From contig NZ_JAMXMC010000001.1 of NCBI RefSeq assembly GCF_024055665.1, positions 482,337 through 546,336 of the forward strand: a stretch of 64,000 bases of DNA, written 5' to 3'. Under the pieces are notes generated by a model. That model ran no database searches. It was not told the DNA's origin and was given only the letters and a program-made list of their open reading frames with translations. Positions 8,867 to 18,799 of the stretch are shown here, in pieces. A program made the translations under genes and the position numbers. This stretch comes from Ideonella oryzae (GTDB lineage Bacteria; Pseudomonadota; Gammaproteobacteria; Burkholderiales; Burkholderiaceae_C). Within the stretch, counting starts at the first letter, position 1. Every line of letters begins with the position of its first letter.

Positions 8867-9925
8867 TCAGGCCCGTGCCGCGGGGATGGCGCGCTGCGCG
8901 GCCCAGCTGCGGTAATGGTCGACCAGGGTCTCGCGCACCGGTCGGTAGACGATGCCCAGCTCCGCGATGCTGCGGTGGTTGTCCACCGCGAAGCGGATGC
9001 CCAGGTGCTTGCGGATGTAGTCCTGCGTGAGCCCGAAGAGGGGACCGATCAGGCGCACCAGCAGGTCGGGGATCTGGTGCCGGGGCAGCAGCCAGGGCCG
9101 GTGATGGACCTCGCGCAGCAGCTTCGAAATGTCCACGAAGGACAGCATCTGGCGCTCGGCCAGGATGTAACGGCCATGGGCTTCTTCCCGGCGCGCGGCC
9201 TGCACATGGGCCTGGGCCACCTCGCGCACGTCCACCGTGGTCAGGCTCAGGTCGGGCATGCCGTAGAAAAAATAGCCCTTGAGCATCTCGTCGAGCAGGA
9301 ACAGGCTGCCCGACTCGGACCCCGGGGTCAGCGAGGGCCCCAGGATCATGCCGGGGTTGATCGTCACCAGGCGCCAGCGCTGCTGGGCCTCGCACAGCCG
9401 CCAGGCCTCCTTCTCGGCCTCGGTCTTGGCGTAGTGGTAGGGGTTGTTGTCCAGCGTGCTGCTGGTGTTGAAGCAGGCCTCGCTGAGCGTGGCGTTCTTC
9501 ATCTGCAGCACGTCGGCGTAGTCGCCGAAGATGGCGCCCACGGTGGAGGTCATCACCACCCGCCGCACCGAGGGCGTGCGCTCGACGCTGCCCAGCACGT
9601 TGCGGGTACCCTGCAGCGCCGGCTCCAGCATCTCGCGCCGGCCGTCCTTGATCTTCTCGGGCAGCATGAACGGCGAGGCCACATGGTGGACCACGCTGCA
9701 GTCGGCCATGGCCCGGTCGAAGGAGCCGGGGGCCAGCAGATCGGCCTCGAAGAGCTGCAGCCGTGCGCCATGGCGCTGCTGCAGTTGGCGCAGCGGCCGC
9801 AGCTTGAGCTCGTTGCGCAGGCTGCGCACGGTGGCATGCACCGTGTCGCCGGCCTCCAGCAGCTGCTGGACCAGATGGCAGGCCACGAAGCCGCTGCCTC
9901 CGGTGACCAGGGAGGTCGTTGGCAT
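8867..9925 (-). CDS. NAD-dependent epimerase/dehydratase (DFR-like reductase)
   Basis: An extended SDR of 352 residues similar to dihydroflavonol-4-reductase/cinnamoyl-CoA reductase-type enzymes. The N-terminal TGGSGF motif binds the nucleotide; the catalytic Tyr/Lys pair is in YHYAK followed by TEAEKEAW, and an NPG motif occurs in the substrate half. Two in-frame ATGs exist; the second (9925) is chosen because AAAGGA lies 8 bp upstream of it but only 1 bp before the first (9934). It follows the MFS gene by 13 bp. Substrate unknown. Confidence 0.87.
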   Translation of the reverse strand: MPTTSLVTGGSGFVACHLVQQLLEAGDTVHATVRSLRNELKLRPLRQLQQRHGARLQLFEADLLAPGSFDRAMADCSVVHHVASPFMLPEKIKDGRREMLEPALQGTRNVLGSVERTPSVRRVVMTSTVGAIFGDYADVLQMKNATLSEACFNTSSTLDNNPYHYAKTEAEKEAWRLCEAQQRWRLVTINPGMILGPSLTPGSESGSLFLLDEMLKGYFFYGMPDLSLTTVDVREVAQAHVQAARREEAHGRYILAERQMLSFVDISKLLREVHHRPWLLPRHQIPDLLVRLIGPLFGLTQDYIRKHLGIRFAVDNHRSIAELGIVYRPVRETLVDHYRSWAAQRAIPAARA

Positions 9926-9938
9926 GGAGAACATCCTT

Positions 9939-11099
9939 TCAGGCGGATGGCGGGGTGGAACCGTGGCGGCGCGCGGCCCACAGCACGCCTGCAGACAGCA
10001 GTGCGAAACCGCTGCTCAGCAGGGGCACCGGGCTGGCGTCGTCCCCTTGCACGAGGAAGGACGCGGTCAGCGGCCCAAAGGCCGCGCCCAGCAGCTGGGC
10101 CGCGGGCACCAGGCCGGCCACCCGGCCGCTGCGGTCGGCCCGGAAGGCCAGGGCGATGTGGAAGGGCAGCATGAACAGCCAGACGAAGCCGAACACGGCG
10201 CAGCCCAGCATGAAGTGCAGCGCATGGCCACCCGGCAGCTGGTGCACGCCCAGGGTGATGGCGCCCAGCAGCGCCGAGCAGACCAGCAGCGTGGGCACCG
10301 TGGGCAGGCGGCGCACGGCCGTGGTGGCCACGCTGCCGCCCAGCACCTGCATGAACAGCACGCCGGCGATCAAGGACTGCGCGGCCCGGGCATCCAGCCC
10401 GGCGGCCTGGCCCAGCGGCTCCAGATAGGCCCAGAAGGCGCCCAGGGCGGCCAGATGGAGCAGGACCGCCGGCAGGGGCAGCATGGTGCGCAGCGACCAG
10501 CGAAAACCCGTCACCGAGGGCGGCGACAGCGGCGCCAACCGCGTCGGCTGCGCGAAGGCCAGCGGCAACGCCAGCAGCGTCAGCAGGGCCAGGGTGGCGA
10601 AGCCGCCCTGCCAGCCCCAGCGCGGCAGCACCGCGTGGGCCAGCAGCGCGCCCAGGGCGGCCTGCCCCAGGGTCTGCACCACGAAGAAGATGCCGGCCAC
10701 CCGAGCCGGGTTGGCGCAGCGCACCACCACGCCGGTGGTGCCCCAGACCAGCACGCCCTCGGCCAGGCCGGCCCCCGCGCGCAGCGCGGTCATGCTGCCG
10801 TCGCCGGTGGCCTGCAGGCTGAGCAGGTCCAGCCCGGCACCCAGCAGCCCGGCCAGCAGCGTGATCAGGCGCAGGCGCGCCACCGGCAGCAGGGCGTCGC
10901 CCAGCGCCACCCCCAGGCCCAGGGCGATGATCTCGGCCATCGCCACCAGGCCCACGCCTTCGAGGCTGACCTGGTGGGCATCGACCAGCTCGCCCAGCAG
11001 GATGGGCTGGATGCCCACCATCAGCACGCCGATACAGCCCACCGCCAGGGCCGACACCATCTGGCCCGCGGTGAATTCGGTGGAAGAGACAGTTGACAT
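9939..11099 (-). CDS. MFS transporter
   Basis: A major facilitator superfamily permease of 386 residues with about twelve hydrophobic segments. No substrate-specific motif is recognisable. Start: ATG with GAGGA upstream; an in-frame ATG about 50 bp earlier would add a hydrophilic leader and is less likely. By context it imports or exports the compound processed by the neighbouring kinase, aldolase and aminotransferase. Confidence 0.85.
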   Translation of the reverse strand: MSTVSSTEFTAGQMVSALAVGCIGVLMVGIQPILLGELVDAHQVSLEGVGLVAMAEIIALGLGVALGDALLPVARLRLITLLAGLLGAGLDLLSLQATGDGSMTALRAGAGLAEGVLVWGTTGVVVRCANPARVAGIFFVVQTLGQAALGALLAHAVLPRWGWQGGFATLALLTLLALPLAFAQPTRLAPLSPPSVTGFRWSLRTMLPLPAVLLHLAALGAFWAYLEPLGQAAGLDARAAQSLIAGVLFMQVLGGSVATTAVRRLPTVPTLLVCSALLGAITLGVHQLPGGHALHFMLGCAVFGFVWLFMLPFHIALAFRADRSGRVAGLVPAAQLLGAAFGPLTASFLVQGDDASPVPLLSSGFALLSAGVLWAARRHGSTPPSA

Positions 11100-11151
11100 G
11101 GCAAGGGTCCTCGGGTCGTGGCCAGGGGTGATCGCGTCAGGCGGGGCCATG

Positions 11152-11817
11152 TCAGTAGCCCTTGGCCTCTTCGGGCAGCAGGCCCTGGGCCCAGCGGGCC
11201 ACGGCCGCGCGCCGGTCCTTGCGCAGCCGGCCATTGGCCACCCGGCGCACCAGCCACGGCAGGGGCCGCACCGGCCCGCCGCTGGCCGCGGCCAGCACAT
11301 AGGCCTTGGCGCATTTCTCGAACAGTTCGGTGTTCAGCGCCAGGCGGGTGGCCGTCATGGCCAGGCACAGCGGCCGGCCCTGCAGCAGCTGCACCTGGCC
11401 GCCGGCCTGCAGCGCACGGGCGGCCTCGGTCAGGTCGGCAGCCGGCGCGCCCATGGGGCCGAGGTGGCGGGCCTGCTCGTCGAAGACCTGCGGCAGCACA
11501 CCGCCCACATCGGCCAGGCGATGGCCGAAGACACCGCCGCCCCAGGCCACCGCGCCGGCATCGTCACGGTGGCGGTAGACCATGGCGTGCAGGTCCTGCA
11601 AGGCATCAGCCGCCGCCGCGGGGCGAGGCTGCGGGTCCCAGCTCACCCGCCGGGGTGCCGCGTCGTCGGCCGCCCCCACCCACATGGCCGGCTGGCCCGG
11701 GATTCGCAGGGACAGGCTGGCGCCCGGCCCGTCCAGCAGCCGCTTGGCCTGGAGCCGGTCGCGCAGGGCCAGCCACGGGGTGTGCGAGAGGGGGTCCACC
11801 TGGGTGTCGGTCGTCAT
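11152..11817 (-). CDS. Degenerate class II aldolase/adducin-like protein
   Basis: A 221-residue protein that can be laid against class II aldolases along its length, including the glycine-rich GPGASLSLR segment, an HAMVYRHRDD segment and a C-terminal helix ending FEKCAKAY. The metal site is gone: where the family has HxH this chain reads AWGGGVFGH, and where it has NHG it reads TAT. So it is unlikely to be a working metal-dependent aldolase; a regulatory or scaffolding partner of the intact aldolase two genes upstream, or a changed activity, are alternatives. It starts 14 bp after the aminotransferase gene. Confidence 0.65.
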   Translation of the reverse strand: MTTDTQVDPLSHTPWLALRDRLQAKRLLDGPGASLSLRIPGQPAMWVGAADDAAPRRVSWDPQPRPAAAADALQDLHAMVYRHRDDAGAVAWGGGVFGHRLADVGGVLPQVFDEQARHLGPMGAPAADLTEAARALQAGGQVQLLQGRPLCLAMTATRLALNTELFEKCAKAYVLAAASGGPVRPLPWLVRRVANGRLRKDRRAAVARWAQGLLPEEAKGY

Positions 11818-11831
11818 CGCTGCGGGCCTCC

Positions 11832-13319
<1,488 letters not shown>

Positions 13320-13335
13320 TCGTGGGGATGGAACA

Positions 13336-13986
13336 TCAGCCCGCGAGCGCGTCCAGGACGCGGCGCAGGGGCGCTTGCAAGGAAGGGGTCTGGGTGGCGC
13401 GCCGGGCGATGCGCTGGCGCAGCAGGTCCTGGCACAGGGTCTCCAGGTCCTCCACGGCCTGCAGGGCCTGCTCGACCGTGGGGCCGCAGCACAGCACGCC
13501 GTGGTTGCGCATCAGGTAGGCCTGGGTGTCCGGGCGCAGGGCCCGGCCCAGCTTGCCGGCCAGCCAGCCGCTGCCCGAGGGGGCATAACCCACCACAGGC
13601 ACGCGACGCCCGAGCGTGCGCTGCCACGGCGGCGGCACGTCCAGGCCGGCGCCCAGCAGGGCGCAGGCGCTGGCCACCGGCTGGTGGGTGTGGATGCTGG
13701 CCCGCACATCGGGCCGGGCGCGCAGCACCCGGGCGTGCAGGCTGCTTTCGACCGAGGGCGGGCGCACGCCTTCGAGCTGCCGCAGGTCCGACAGGCGCAG
13801 CACGCACACATCGGCGGCCGTCATGGTGGGGTAGTCGGTGGCCGAAGGCGTCACCACGATGCGCTCGGCGTCCACGCGCAAGGCGATGTTGCCGCCGGTG
13901 CCGGAGAAGTGGCCGCGCTGCGAGAGCCGGTGGCACAGGTCCACCACGGTCTGGCGCAGCGCCTGGGTGCTGGCGTCGGTGTTCAT
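13336..13986 (-). CDS. Class II aldolase/adducin family protein
   Basis: A 216-residue enzyme of the fuculose-phosphate aldolase fold. The GTGGNIALR motif (29-37), Glu80, His99 and His101 in IHTHQP and a later NHG histidine give the complete metal-binding and catalytic set. Such enzymes cleave or epimerise phosphorylated ketoses, matching the overlapping FGGY kinase gene upstream (ATGA). The longer in-frame reading to 14259 would run through the kinase gene and is rejected. Confidence 0.9.
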   Translation of the reverse strand: MNTDASTQALRQTVVDLCHRLSQRGHFSGTGGNIALRVDAERIVVTPSATDYPTMTAADVCVLRLSDLRQLEGVRPPSVESSLHARVLRARPDVRASIHTHQPVASACALLGAGLDVPPPWQRTLGRRVPVVGYAPSGSGWLAGKLGRALRPDTQAYLMRNHGVLCCGPTVEQALQAVEDLETLCQDLLRQRIARRATQTPSLQAPLRRVLDALAG

Positions 13987-15602
13987 GCGGGGCTCCCTTG
14001 GGGCCGGTTGAGGCGGTGGTACAGCGGCGCCAGGCGCGCGCGCACCTCCTTGAAGGTCTGGAACTGGTCGTCGTAGAGGCGGCGCAGCGCGCGGGCGGGC
14101 TCGTAGACGCGCTGGACCTGGCGCAGCTCGCCCAGGTCGGCAAAGCGCAGCGCCCCCAGGCCCACGGCGGCGATGTAGGTCGCGCCGATGGCATTGGCCT
14201 GGATGGAGTTCACCAGCTGGCGGATGGGCTGGCCGGTGATGTCGGCGATGATCTGGCACCAGACGTCGGACTGCGCCCCGCCGCCCACGGCGGTGATGGT
14301 GCCCACATCGCGCCCGAGGAAGCGGGCGAAGGGCTCCAGCATCCAGCGGGTGTTCAGGGCCACGCCCTCCAGGAAGGCGCGGAAGATGTCCTCGCGCGAG
14401 TGCTCCAGCGAGAGGTTGATCAGCCCGGCGCGCAGCCGGGGGTCGTCCACCGGGGTGCGCTCGCCGGCCAGCCAGGGCGTGTAGATCAGCCCGCGCGCAC
14501 CGGGCGGCACCCGGGCCGCGATGCGGTTGAGCACCTGGTACACGGCGGGGTGCTCCTCGTCGCTGGCCAGCTCGTCGGGGTGGTAGAGGATGCGGTCGCG
14601 CAGAAAGGACAGGTTGGCCCCGGCCGTGGACTGCAGGGCCATGGCCAGGTAGCGACCGTCCACCGCGCTGGGAATGGCGGCGATCTTGTGCCGCACATCG
14701 GTCTTCATGGCGGGCACATGGGCGCCCAGCCAGGACGAGGTGCCCAGGTAGAGGTGGCTCTCGAAATCGTTGACCGCGGCGCCCACCGCCACGGCGGAGT
14801 TGTCCACCGCCCCGGCCACCACCACGGTCTTCGCCGCCAGGCCCAGGGCCTGAGCCACCGCGGGCAGCAGCGGACCCAGCACGTCGGTGGAGTGCACGAT
14901 CTCGGGCAGCTTGTCGGCGTCCAGACCCAGCATGCGGATCAGGCTGGCGTGGTAGCGCACCTGGTGCGCATCCCGGTTGTCCGTCACCCAGGCCGTGACC
15001 GCCGAATCCTGGGTGGCGCAGCAGCGGCCGGACAGGCGCAGGTTCAGGTAGTCCAGCACATTGAGGAACTTGTGGGTGCGCGCATAGCGCTCCGGCTCCT
15101 CGTCACGGATGTAGACCATGTGCCCCGCCGAATCGCGGCCCGACAGCGAGGGCGCGCCGCCGGTCAGGCGCAGCCAGCGCCAGAGCTTGAGCGGGCCATA
15201 GCCCTCGATGCTGCCGAACCGGCCGCGGGCGCGCCGCGCCATGGCCTGCGCGCCGCGCGCATCCAGCCAGGTCAGGGCGCGGCCCAGCGCACGGCCCTCG
15301 CGGTCCACGCAGACGGTGCCCTCGGTCTGGGTCGAGCAGCACACGGCCACCACGCGGGCGCGCAGGCTCGGATCACCTGCCAGCACCTCGCCGGCCGCCT
15401 CCAGAAAGGCTGTCCACCAGTCCTCGGGGGCCTGCTCGGCCAGCGCGCCCTGCACATGCAGCTGCACCGGCCGGAAGGCCCAGGCCTGCACGCTGCCGTC
15501 CAGGGACACCAGGGCGCATTTGCAGCCCGAGGTCCCCAGGTCGACCGCCAGCACCAGGCGCTCGTCCACCGTGCGGGGGCGGAATGTCGCGGACAGGGTC
15601 AT
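13983..15602 (-). CDS. FGGY-family carbohydrate kinase
   Basis: A 539-residue sugar kinase of the xylulokinase-type FGGY family. The N-terminal ATPase domain has VDLGTSGCK, and the C-terminal half carries GGGAQSDVWCQIIADITG, the adenosine/phosphate-binding signature with its conserved GG and D. It would phosphorylate a keto-sugar or polyol before cleavage by the overlapping class II aldolase. The ATG lies 1 bp after the stop of the porin gene, so translation is coupled. The sugar cannot be named from sequence. Confidence 0.9.
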   Translation of the reverse strand: MTLSATFRPRTVDERLVLAVDLGTSGCKCALVSLDGSVQAWAFRPVQLHVQGALAEQAPEDWWTAFLEAAGEVLAGDPSLRARVVAVCCSTQTEGTVCVDREGRALGRALTWLDARGAQAMARRARGRFGSIEGYGPLKLWRWLRLTGGAPSLSGRDSAGHMVYIRDEEPERYARTHKFLNVLDYLNLRLSGRCCATQDSAVTAWVTDNRDAHQVRYHASLIRMLGLDADKLPEIVHSTDVLGPLLPAVAQALGLAAKTVVVAGAVDNSAVAVGAAVNDFESHLYLGTSSWLGAHVPAMKTDVRHKIAAIPSAVDGRYLAMALQSTAGANLSFLRDRILYHPDELASDEEHPAVYQVLNRIAARVPPGARGLIYTPWLAGERTPVDDPRLRAGLINLSLEHSREDIFRAFLEGVALNTRWMLEPFARFLGRDVGTITAVGGGAQSDVWCQIIADITGQPIRQLVNSIQANAIGATYIAAVGLGALRFADLGELRQVQRVYEPARALRRLYDDQFQTFKEVRARLAPLYHRLNRPQGSPA

Positions 15603-15603
15603 G

Positions 15604-16485
15604 TCAGAAGCGGTAGGTGGCCGAGGCCAGCACCTTGCCCTGGTCCGTCGCACGCCAGTGGTCGCCGTCCAGCACCAGGTAGAGATCGCGGTCCTGCACA
15701 TGGGTCTTGACCCAGGCCGCCTCCCATTCCACGCCCCACTGCTGGCGGATGAGACCCACGCGCCAGTCGGTGAAGTTGGCCTCCTTGAAGTGCGCGATCT
15801 GCTGGTAGCCCGCATGCAGGTTCAGCGTGGTGACCGGATCCAGGTGGTATTTGTAGTCCAGGTCGAACAGCCAGCTGCCGCGGGAGTCGTGGTCGCCACG
15901 CGCATAGCATTCCAGCGCCCGGGTCGGATCGGTGGTGAGGGTGACCTGCAGCATCTGGCCGCACACGCCGCCGGTGTCGGCGCCGCGGTAGGTCTTGGAG
16001 AGCACGTTGAGGATGCGTCCCTCCAGGTCGCCGTAGCCGATCTCGACCACCGCGAAGCCGGAGTTGTAGTTCGTCGAGCGGACATTCGTGGGCGTGCCGG
16101 TGGCCAGGTCGATGCCATGCGGGGCCTGGAACTTGGCACCCGGGAACAGCTCGGCCGCCAGACCCAGGCCGTAGTGCCAGGCCTCGGGATCGCCGAAGCG
16201 ATAGCCTGAAGCCACCGTCACGTCCAGGCCGTCGCCACCCAGGAACTGCTTCTTGCTGACCGTGTTGACCTCCAGCAGGCCGATGAGCCCGCTCTCGTGG
16301 ACGGCCTGCACGCTGAGCTTGATGCCCGGCCGGTTCAGGGAGTCCGAGATGCCGCGGGTGCGCTGGTCGGAGCTCACCTTGGCATAGGCATCCACGGCGT
16401 AGGTGGCCATCTCCTGGCCGAAGGCGGCCGAACTGCAGGCCAGCAGCAGGCCGGCGGTCCAGAGGGGGGTGCGGGGCAGGAACAT
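15604..16485 (-). CDS. TorF-family putative porin
   Basis: A predicted outer-membrane protein of 293 residues from the chosen start, of the TorF (Gcw_chp) putative porin family. It has a standard signal peptide (MFLPRTPLW, hydrophobic core, cleavage near AFG), a RTRGISDSLNRPGIKLSVQ stretch typical of the family, many aromatic strand ends and a final Tyr-Arg-Phe. An alternative ATG at 16533 overlaps the stop of the DUF2147 gene (TGATG) and would add 16 residues before the signal peptide; translational coupling makes it possible. Role: passage of the cluster's substrate through the outer membrane (inference). Confidence 0.82.
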   Translation of the reverse strand: MFLPRTPLWTAGLLLACSSAAFGQEMATYAVDAYAKVSSDQRTRGISDSLNRPGIKLSVQAVHESGLIGLLEVNTVSKKQFLGGDGLDVTVASGYRFGDPEAWHYGLGLAAELFPGAKFQAPHGIDLATGTPTNVRSTNYNSGFAVVEIGYGDLEGRILNVLSKTYRGADTGGVCGQMLQVTLTTDPTRALECYARGDHDSRGSWLFDLDYKYHLDPVTTLNLHAGYQQIAHFKEANFTDWRVGLIRQQWGVEWEAAWVKTHVQDRDLYLVLDGDHWRATDQGKVLASATYRF

Positions 16486-16532
16486 GGTGGGACGGGTCTC
16501 CAGGGTGGTGGGGTGGGTGGGTGAGAGGGCCA

Positions 16533-16961
16533 TCACGATTTGCAGACCGGTGCGGCCGGCAAGGCCGAGACGCGCTTGAGCTGCTCGGTCTGGCCCAGGA
16601 TCTCCACGCCGATGAAGGCGCGGATGAAGAGATCACCGTCCTTCACCCGGACGACGCTCTTGTATTTCTTCTTGTCCCGCGGGTCGTAGGCCCAGCCGTC
16701 GCGCCAGGCGCCGTTGTCATAGCGGCTCAGCCGGGCCACCTGCACGCCGCAGGTGTCGGTGGCACCACCGGCATCCTTGTCCCAGACGATGCGACCGCAC
16801 AGCGCGGCGGGCTGGTCGGCGCAGGGCTTGAACTCCAGCACCGCGTCCTGGGCGGCGGTGAGCCACAGCCCCTGGGCCTCCTCCGGCCCGGCCGCCCGGG
16901 CCGGCCCCCACACCGCCATCGACAGCGCGATGGCACACATCCGACACAACACCGTCTTCAT
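16533..16961 (-). CDS. DUF2147 exported protein (copy 2)
   Basis: First gene of the leftward run, 142 residues, with a signal peptide ending near ARAAG and the DUF2147 core (GLWLT, CGRIVWD, DNGAWRDGWAYD, VKDGDLFIRAF). The start ATG has AAAGGGG upstream. Its promoter and a TetR-type operator lie at 17014-17049. Function unknown. Being the leader gene of a catabolic operon while a second copy sits internally at 8020 makes a role linked to the substrate likely. Confidence 0.88.
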   Translation of the reverse strand: MKTVLCRMCAIALSMAVWGPARAAGPEEAQGLWLTAAQDAVLEFKPCADQPAALCGRIVWDKDAGGATDTCGVQVARLSRYDNGAWRDGWAYDPRDKKKYKSVVRVKDGDLFIRAFIGVEILGQTEQLKRVSALPAAPVCKS

Positions 16962-17013
16962 GCAGGAACCCCTTTCTTGCGCCATCGCAAACGCGACGTT
17001 CGTTAAGTAGTGA

Positions 17014-17036
17014 TGACTAGTTTATAGTCATGACTA
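17014..17036. promoter_or_regulatory. Probable TetR operator (three half-sites)
   Basis: Three copies of one 6-bp half-site: TGACTA at 17014-17019, its reverse TAGTCA at 17025-17030, and TGACTA again at 17031-17036. The first two form an inverted repeat with 5-bp spacer and the last two an exact 12-bp palindrome. They cover the -10 and spacer of the leftward promoter and lie 38 bp before the TetR gene. Confidence 0.6.
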
Positions 17037-17049
17037 GCTTTTGTGGCAA
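17021..17049 (-). promoter_or_regulatory. Leftward promoter of the 15-gene run
   Basis: Reading leftward, TTGCCA (17049-17044) and TATAAA (17026-17021) are separated by exactly 17 bp, a near-consensus sigma-70 promoter about 60 bp before the DUF2147 start at 16961. The operator half-sites overlap the spacer and the -10, so binding there should block transcription. Confidence 0.6.
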
Positions 17050-17073
17050 GAAAAATATCCAGGAGAATCCCGG

Positions 17074-17748
17074 ATGACCGCCCTCCTCCCTCCGATGACC
17101 CCGCCCCTCCGACGCACGCCCCCGCTGGCCGCCAAGAAGCAGCCGGCCCAGCAGCGGGCCACCGAGACCTATGAACGCATCCTGGAGGTCACGGCCCAGA
17201 CCCTGGCGGATGTGGGCATCGAGCGCCTGTCCACCAACCTGGTGTGCGAGCGCGCCGGGCTGACGCCGCCCGCGCTCTACCGCTACTTCCCCAACAAGTA
17301 CGCGCTGCTGAGCGAACTGGGCCAGCGCCTGATGCAGCACCAGAACGTGGTGGTGGCGCACTGGATCACCCTCGCGGCGCTCGACGGCCCGCTGGACGGG
17401 CTGGAGCGCGCCCTGGAGGGCCTGATCGTCGAGACCTACGAGGTGACGAAGAACACCCCGGGCGGGGTGTGGATCATGCGGGCCCTGCGCGCTGTCCCGG
17501 CGCTGCAGGAAGTGCGGCTGGCCTCCCACGGCGCGGTGGCGCAGGAGCAGGCCCGGCTGCTGGCCCAGGCCCTGCCCCAGACCCCGCTGACCGAACTCAC
17601 GCTGGTCAGCCGCACCGTGGTGGAACTCATCTACGCCACCGTCGAGATGATCTTCGACGAGCCCCTGGACGTGAAGGCCGTGGCCCGCATGGTGGCGGGC
17701 ATGCTGGCCAGCCACATGGTGCACCTGCGGCGCACCGCGGCCGGCTGA
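17074..17748 (+). CDS. TetR-family transcriptional regulator (divergent)
   Basis: A 224-residue TetR regulator. The N-terminal helix-turn-helix (about residues 37-75) ends in PPALYRYFPNKYALL, the usual recognition helix and following helix; the C-terminal ligand domain is not recognisable as to effector. AGGAG lies 8 bp before the chosen ATG; a TTG 33 bp upstream would also be in frame but has no ribosome site. It is transcribed away from the 15-gene run and most likely represses that run and itself through the half-sites at 17014-17036. Confidence 0.88.
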   Translation: MTALLPPMTPPLRRTPPLAAKKQPAQQRATETYERILEVTAQTLADVGIERLSTNLVCERAGLTPPALYRYFPNKYALLSELGQRLMQHQNVVVAHWITLAALDGPLDGLERALEGLIVETYEVTKNTPGGVWIMRALRAVPALQEVRLASHGAVAQEQARLLAQALPQTPLTELTLVSRTVVELIYATVEMIFDEPLDVKAVARMVAGMLASHMVHLRRTAAG

Positions 17749-17754
17749 GGGGCG

Positions 17755-18756
17755 TCACTGCGCGGCGCTGGCCAGCCAGTCGGCCACCGGCCAGCTGCGC
17801 GTGCGGTCCACCACGCCGTCGCCGTTGCGGTCCACCGTGACGGTGGCGGTGCCATCGGCCAGGGTGGCCGTCCACTGGTAGAGGCCCAGCGACAGGCTCA
17901 CGCTGCCGGACTGGGGCACGCCCTCGGGATCGAACACCATCGCGCCCTGGGTGGCCACATCCAGCGTGCCATTCCATCGGCTGGAGGCCAGGCCCAGGCT
18001 GGACGAGCCCTGGTAGCTGCTGGACTGCGGCACGCCGTCTTGCCACTGCACGGTGCGGGTGCCGCTGCCGTTGAAGCTCAGATCGGCCTCATGGCCGTTG
18101 CGCACGGCCACCAGGCTCAGGCCGCTGGCCGACCAGGCGCTGCTGGTGGTGGAGGCGCCGCTGTCAGCGACCGAGCCGCTGCGCGTGAGCGACAGGCTGC
18201 CGCTCCAGCCCAGGGTGGACAGGGGCAGACCGGCCTGCAGATCGCTGGTGTCCAGGCTCACGGTCAGGCCACCGCTGTCGGCCTGGGTCACGGTCATCGT
18301 GACGGTGCCATTGAGCACCACCTGGGCATCGGGGCCGCTGCAGGCGCTGTAGGTCAGCTGGGTCACCTCGCCCGCCTCGGGCACGCCGTCGAGCAGGCCC
18401 GCCAGGGTCGGCCCGGTCATCACGACCGAGGCCGTGCCGCCGCCCGCGCAATCCACGCTGCCCTGCAGCTGGGCCGTGCCGGCCGCGGCCGCATGCACCA
18501 GGGTGCTGGTCGGAGTGCTCAAGGACCCCGGATCCACCGCCAGGGCGGTGTCCACCACCGCATCGGCCACCTGGGCCGTCTCCTGCGGCGAGGTGGTGGC
18601 CGTGGCACTCAGGGACTGGGCCTGGTCGGCCTCGGCGGTGTCGCTGCTGTCGCTGCCACCGCCACCGCCGCAGGCGGCCAGGGACAGCAGCAGGCCCAGA
18701 CCGGCCAGGGTGCCCGCGCTGCGCAGGCCGGGAATGCGTTGAAGAAGAGGGGTCAT
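17755..18756 (-). CDS. Putative lipoprotein of unknown function
   Basis: A 333-residue exported protein. The signal peptide ends in the lipobox LAAC with Cys29, followed by a glycine run and a Ser/Thr/Ala-rich linker. The rest is rich in Thr, Ser, Val and Gly with a beta-sheet pattern. Near the C terminus DRNGDGVVD resembles a single EF-hand-like calcium loop. GAGGAAA precedes the ATG. I do not recognise a family. It converges on the TetR gene with a 6-bp gap. Confidence 0.7.
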   Translation of the reverse strand: MTPLLQRIPGLRSAGTLAGLGLLLSLAACGGGGGSDSSDTAEADQAQSLSATATTSPQETAQVADAVVDTALAVDPGSLSTPTSTLVHAAAAGTAQLQGSVDCAGGGTASVVMTGPTLAGLLDGVPEAGEVTQLTYSACSGPDAQVVLNGTVTMTVTQADSGGLTVSLDTSDLQAGLPLSTLGWSGSLSLTRSGSVADSGASTTSSAWSASGLSLVAVRNGHEADLSFNGSGTRTVQWQDGVPQSSSYQGSSSLGLASSRWNGTLDVATQGAMVFDPEGVPQSGSVSLSLGLYQWTATLADGTATVTVDRNGDGVVDRTRSWPVADWLASAAQ

Positions 18757-18799
18757 GGTGATTTCCTCGGAACAGAACCGTGAAAAGAAGGTGTAGGGC

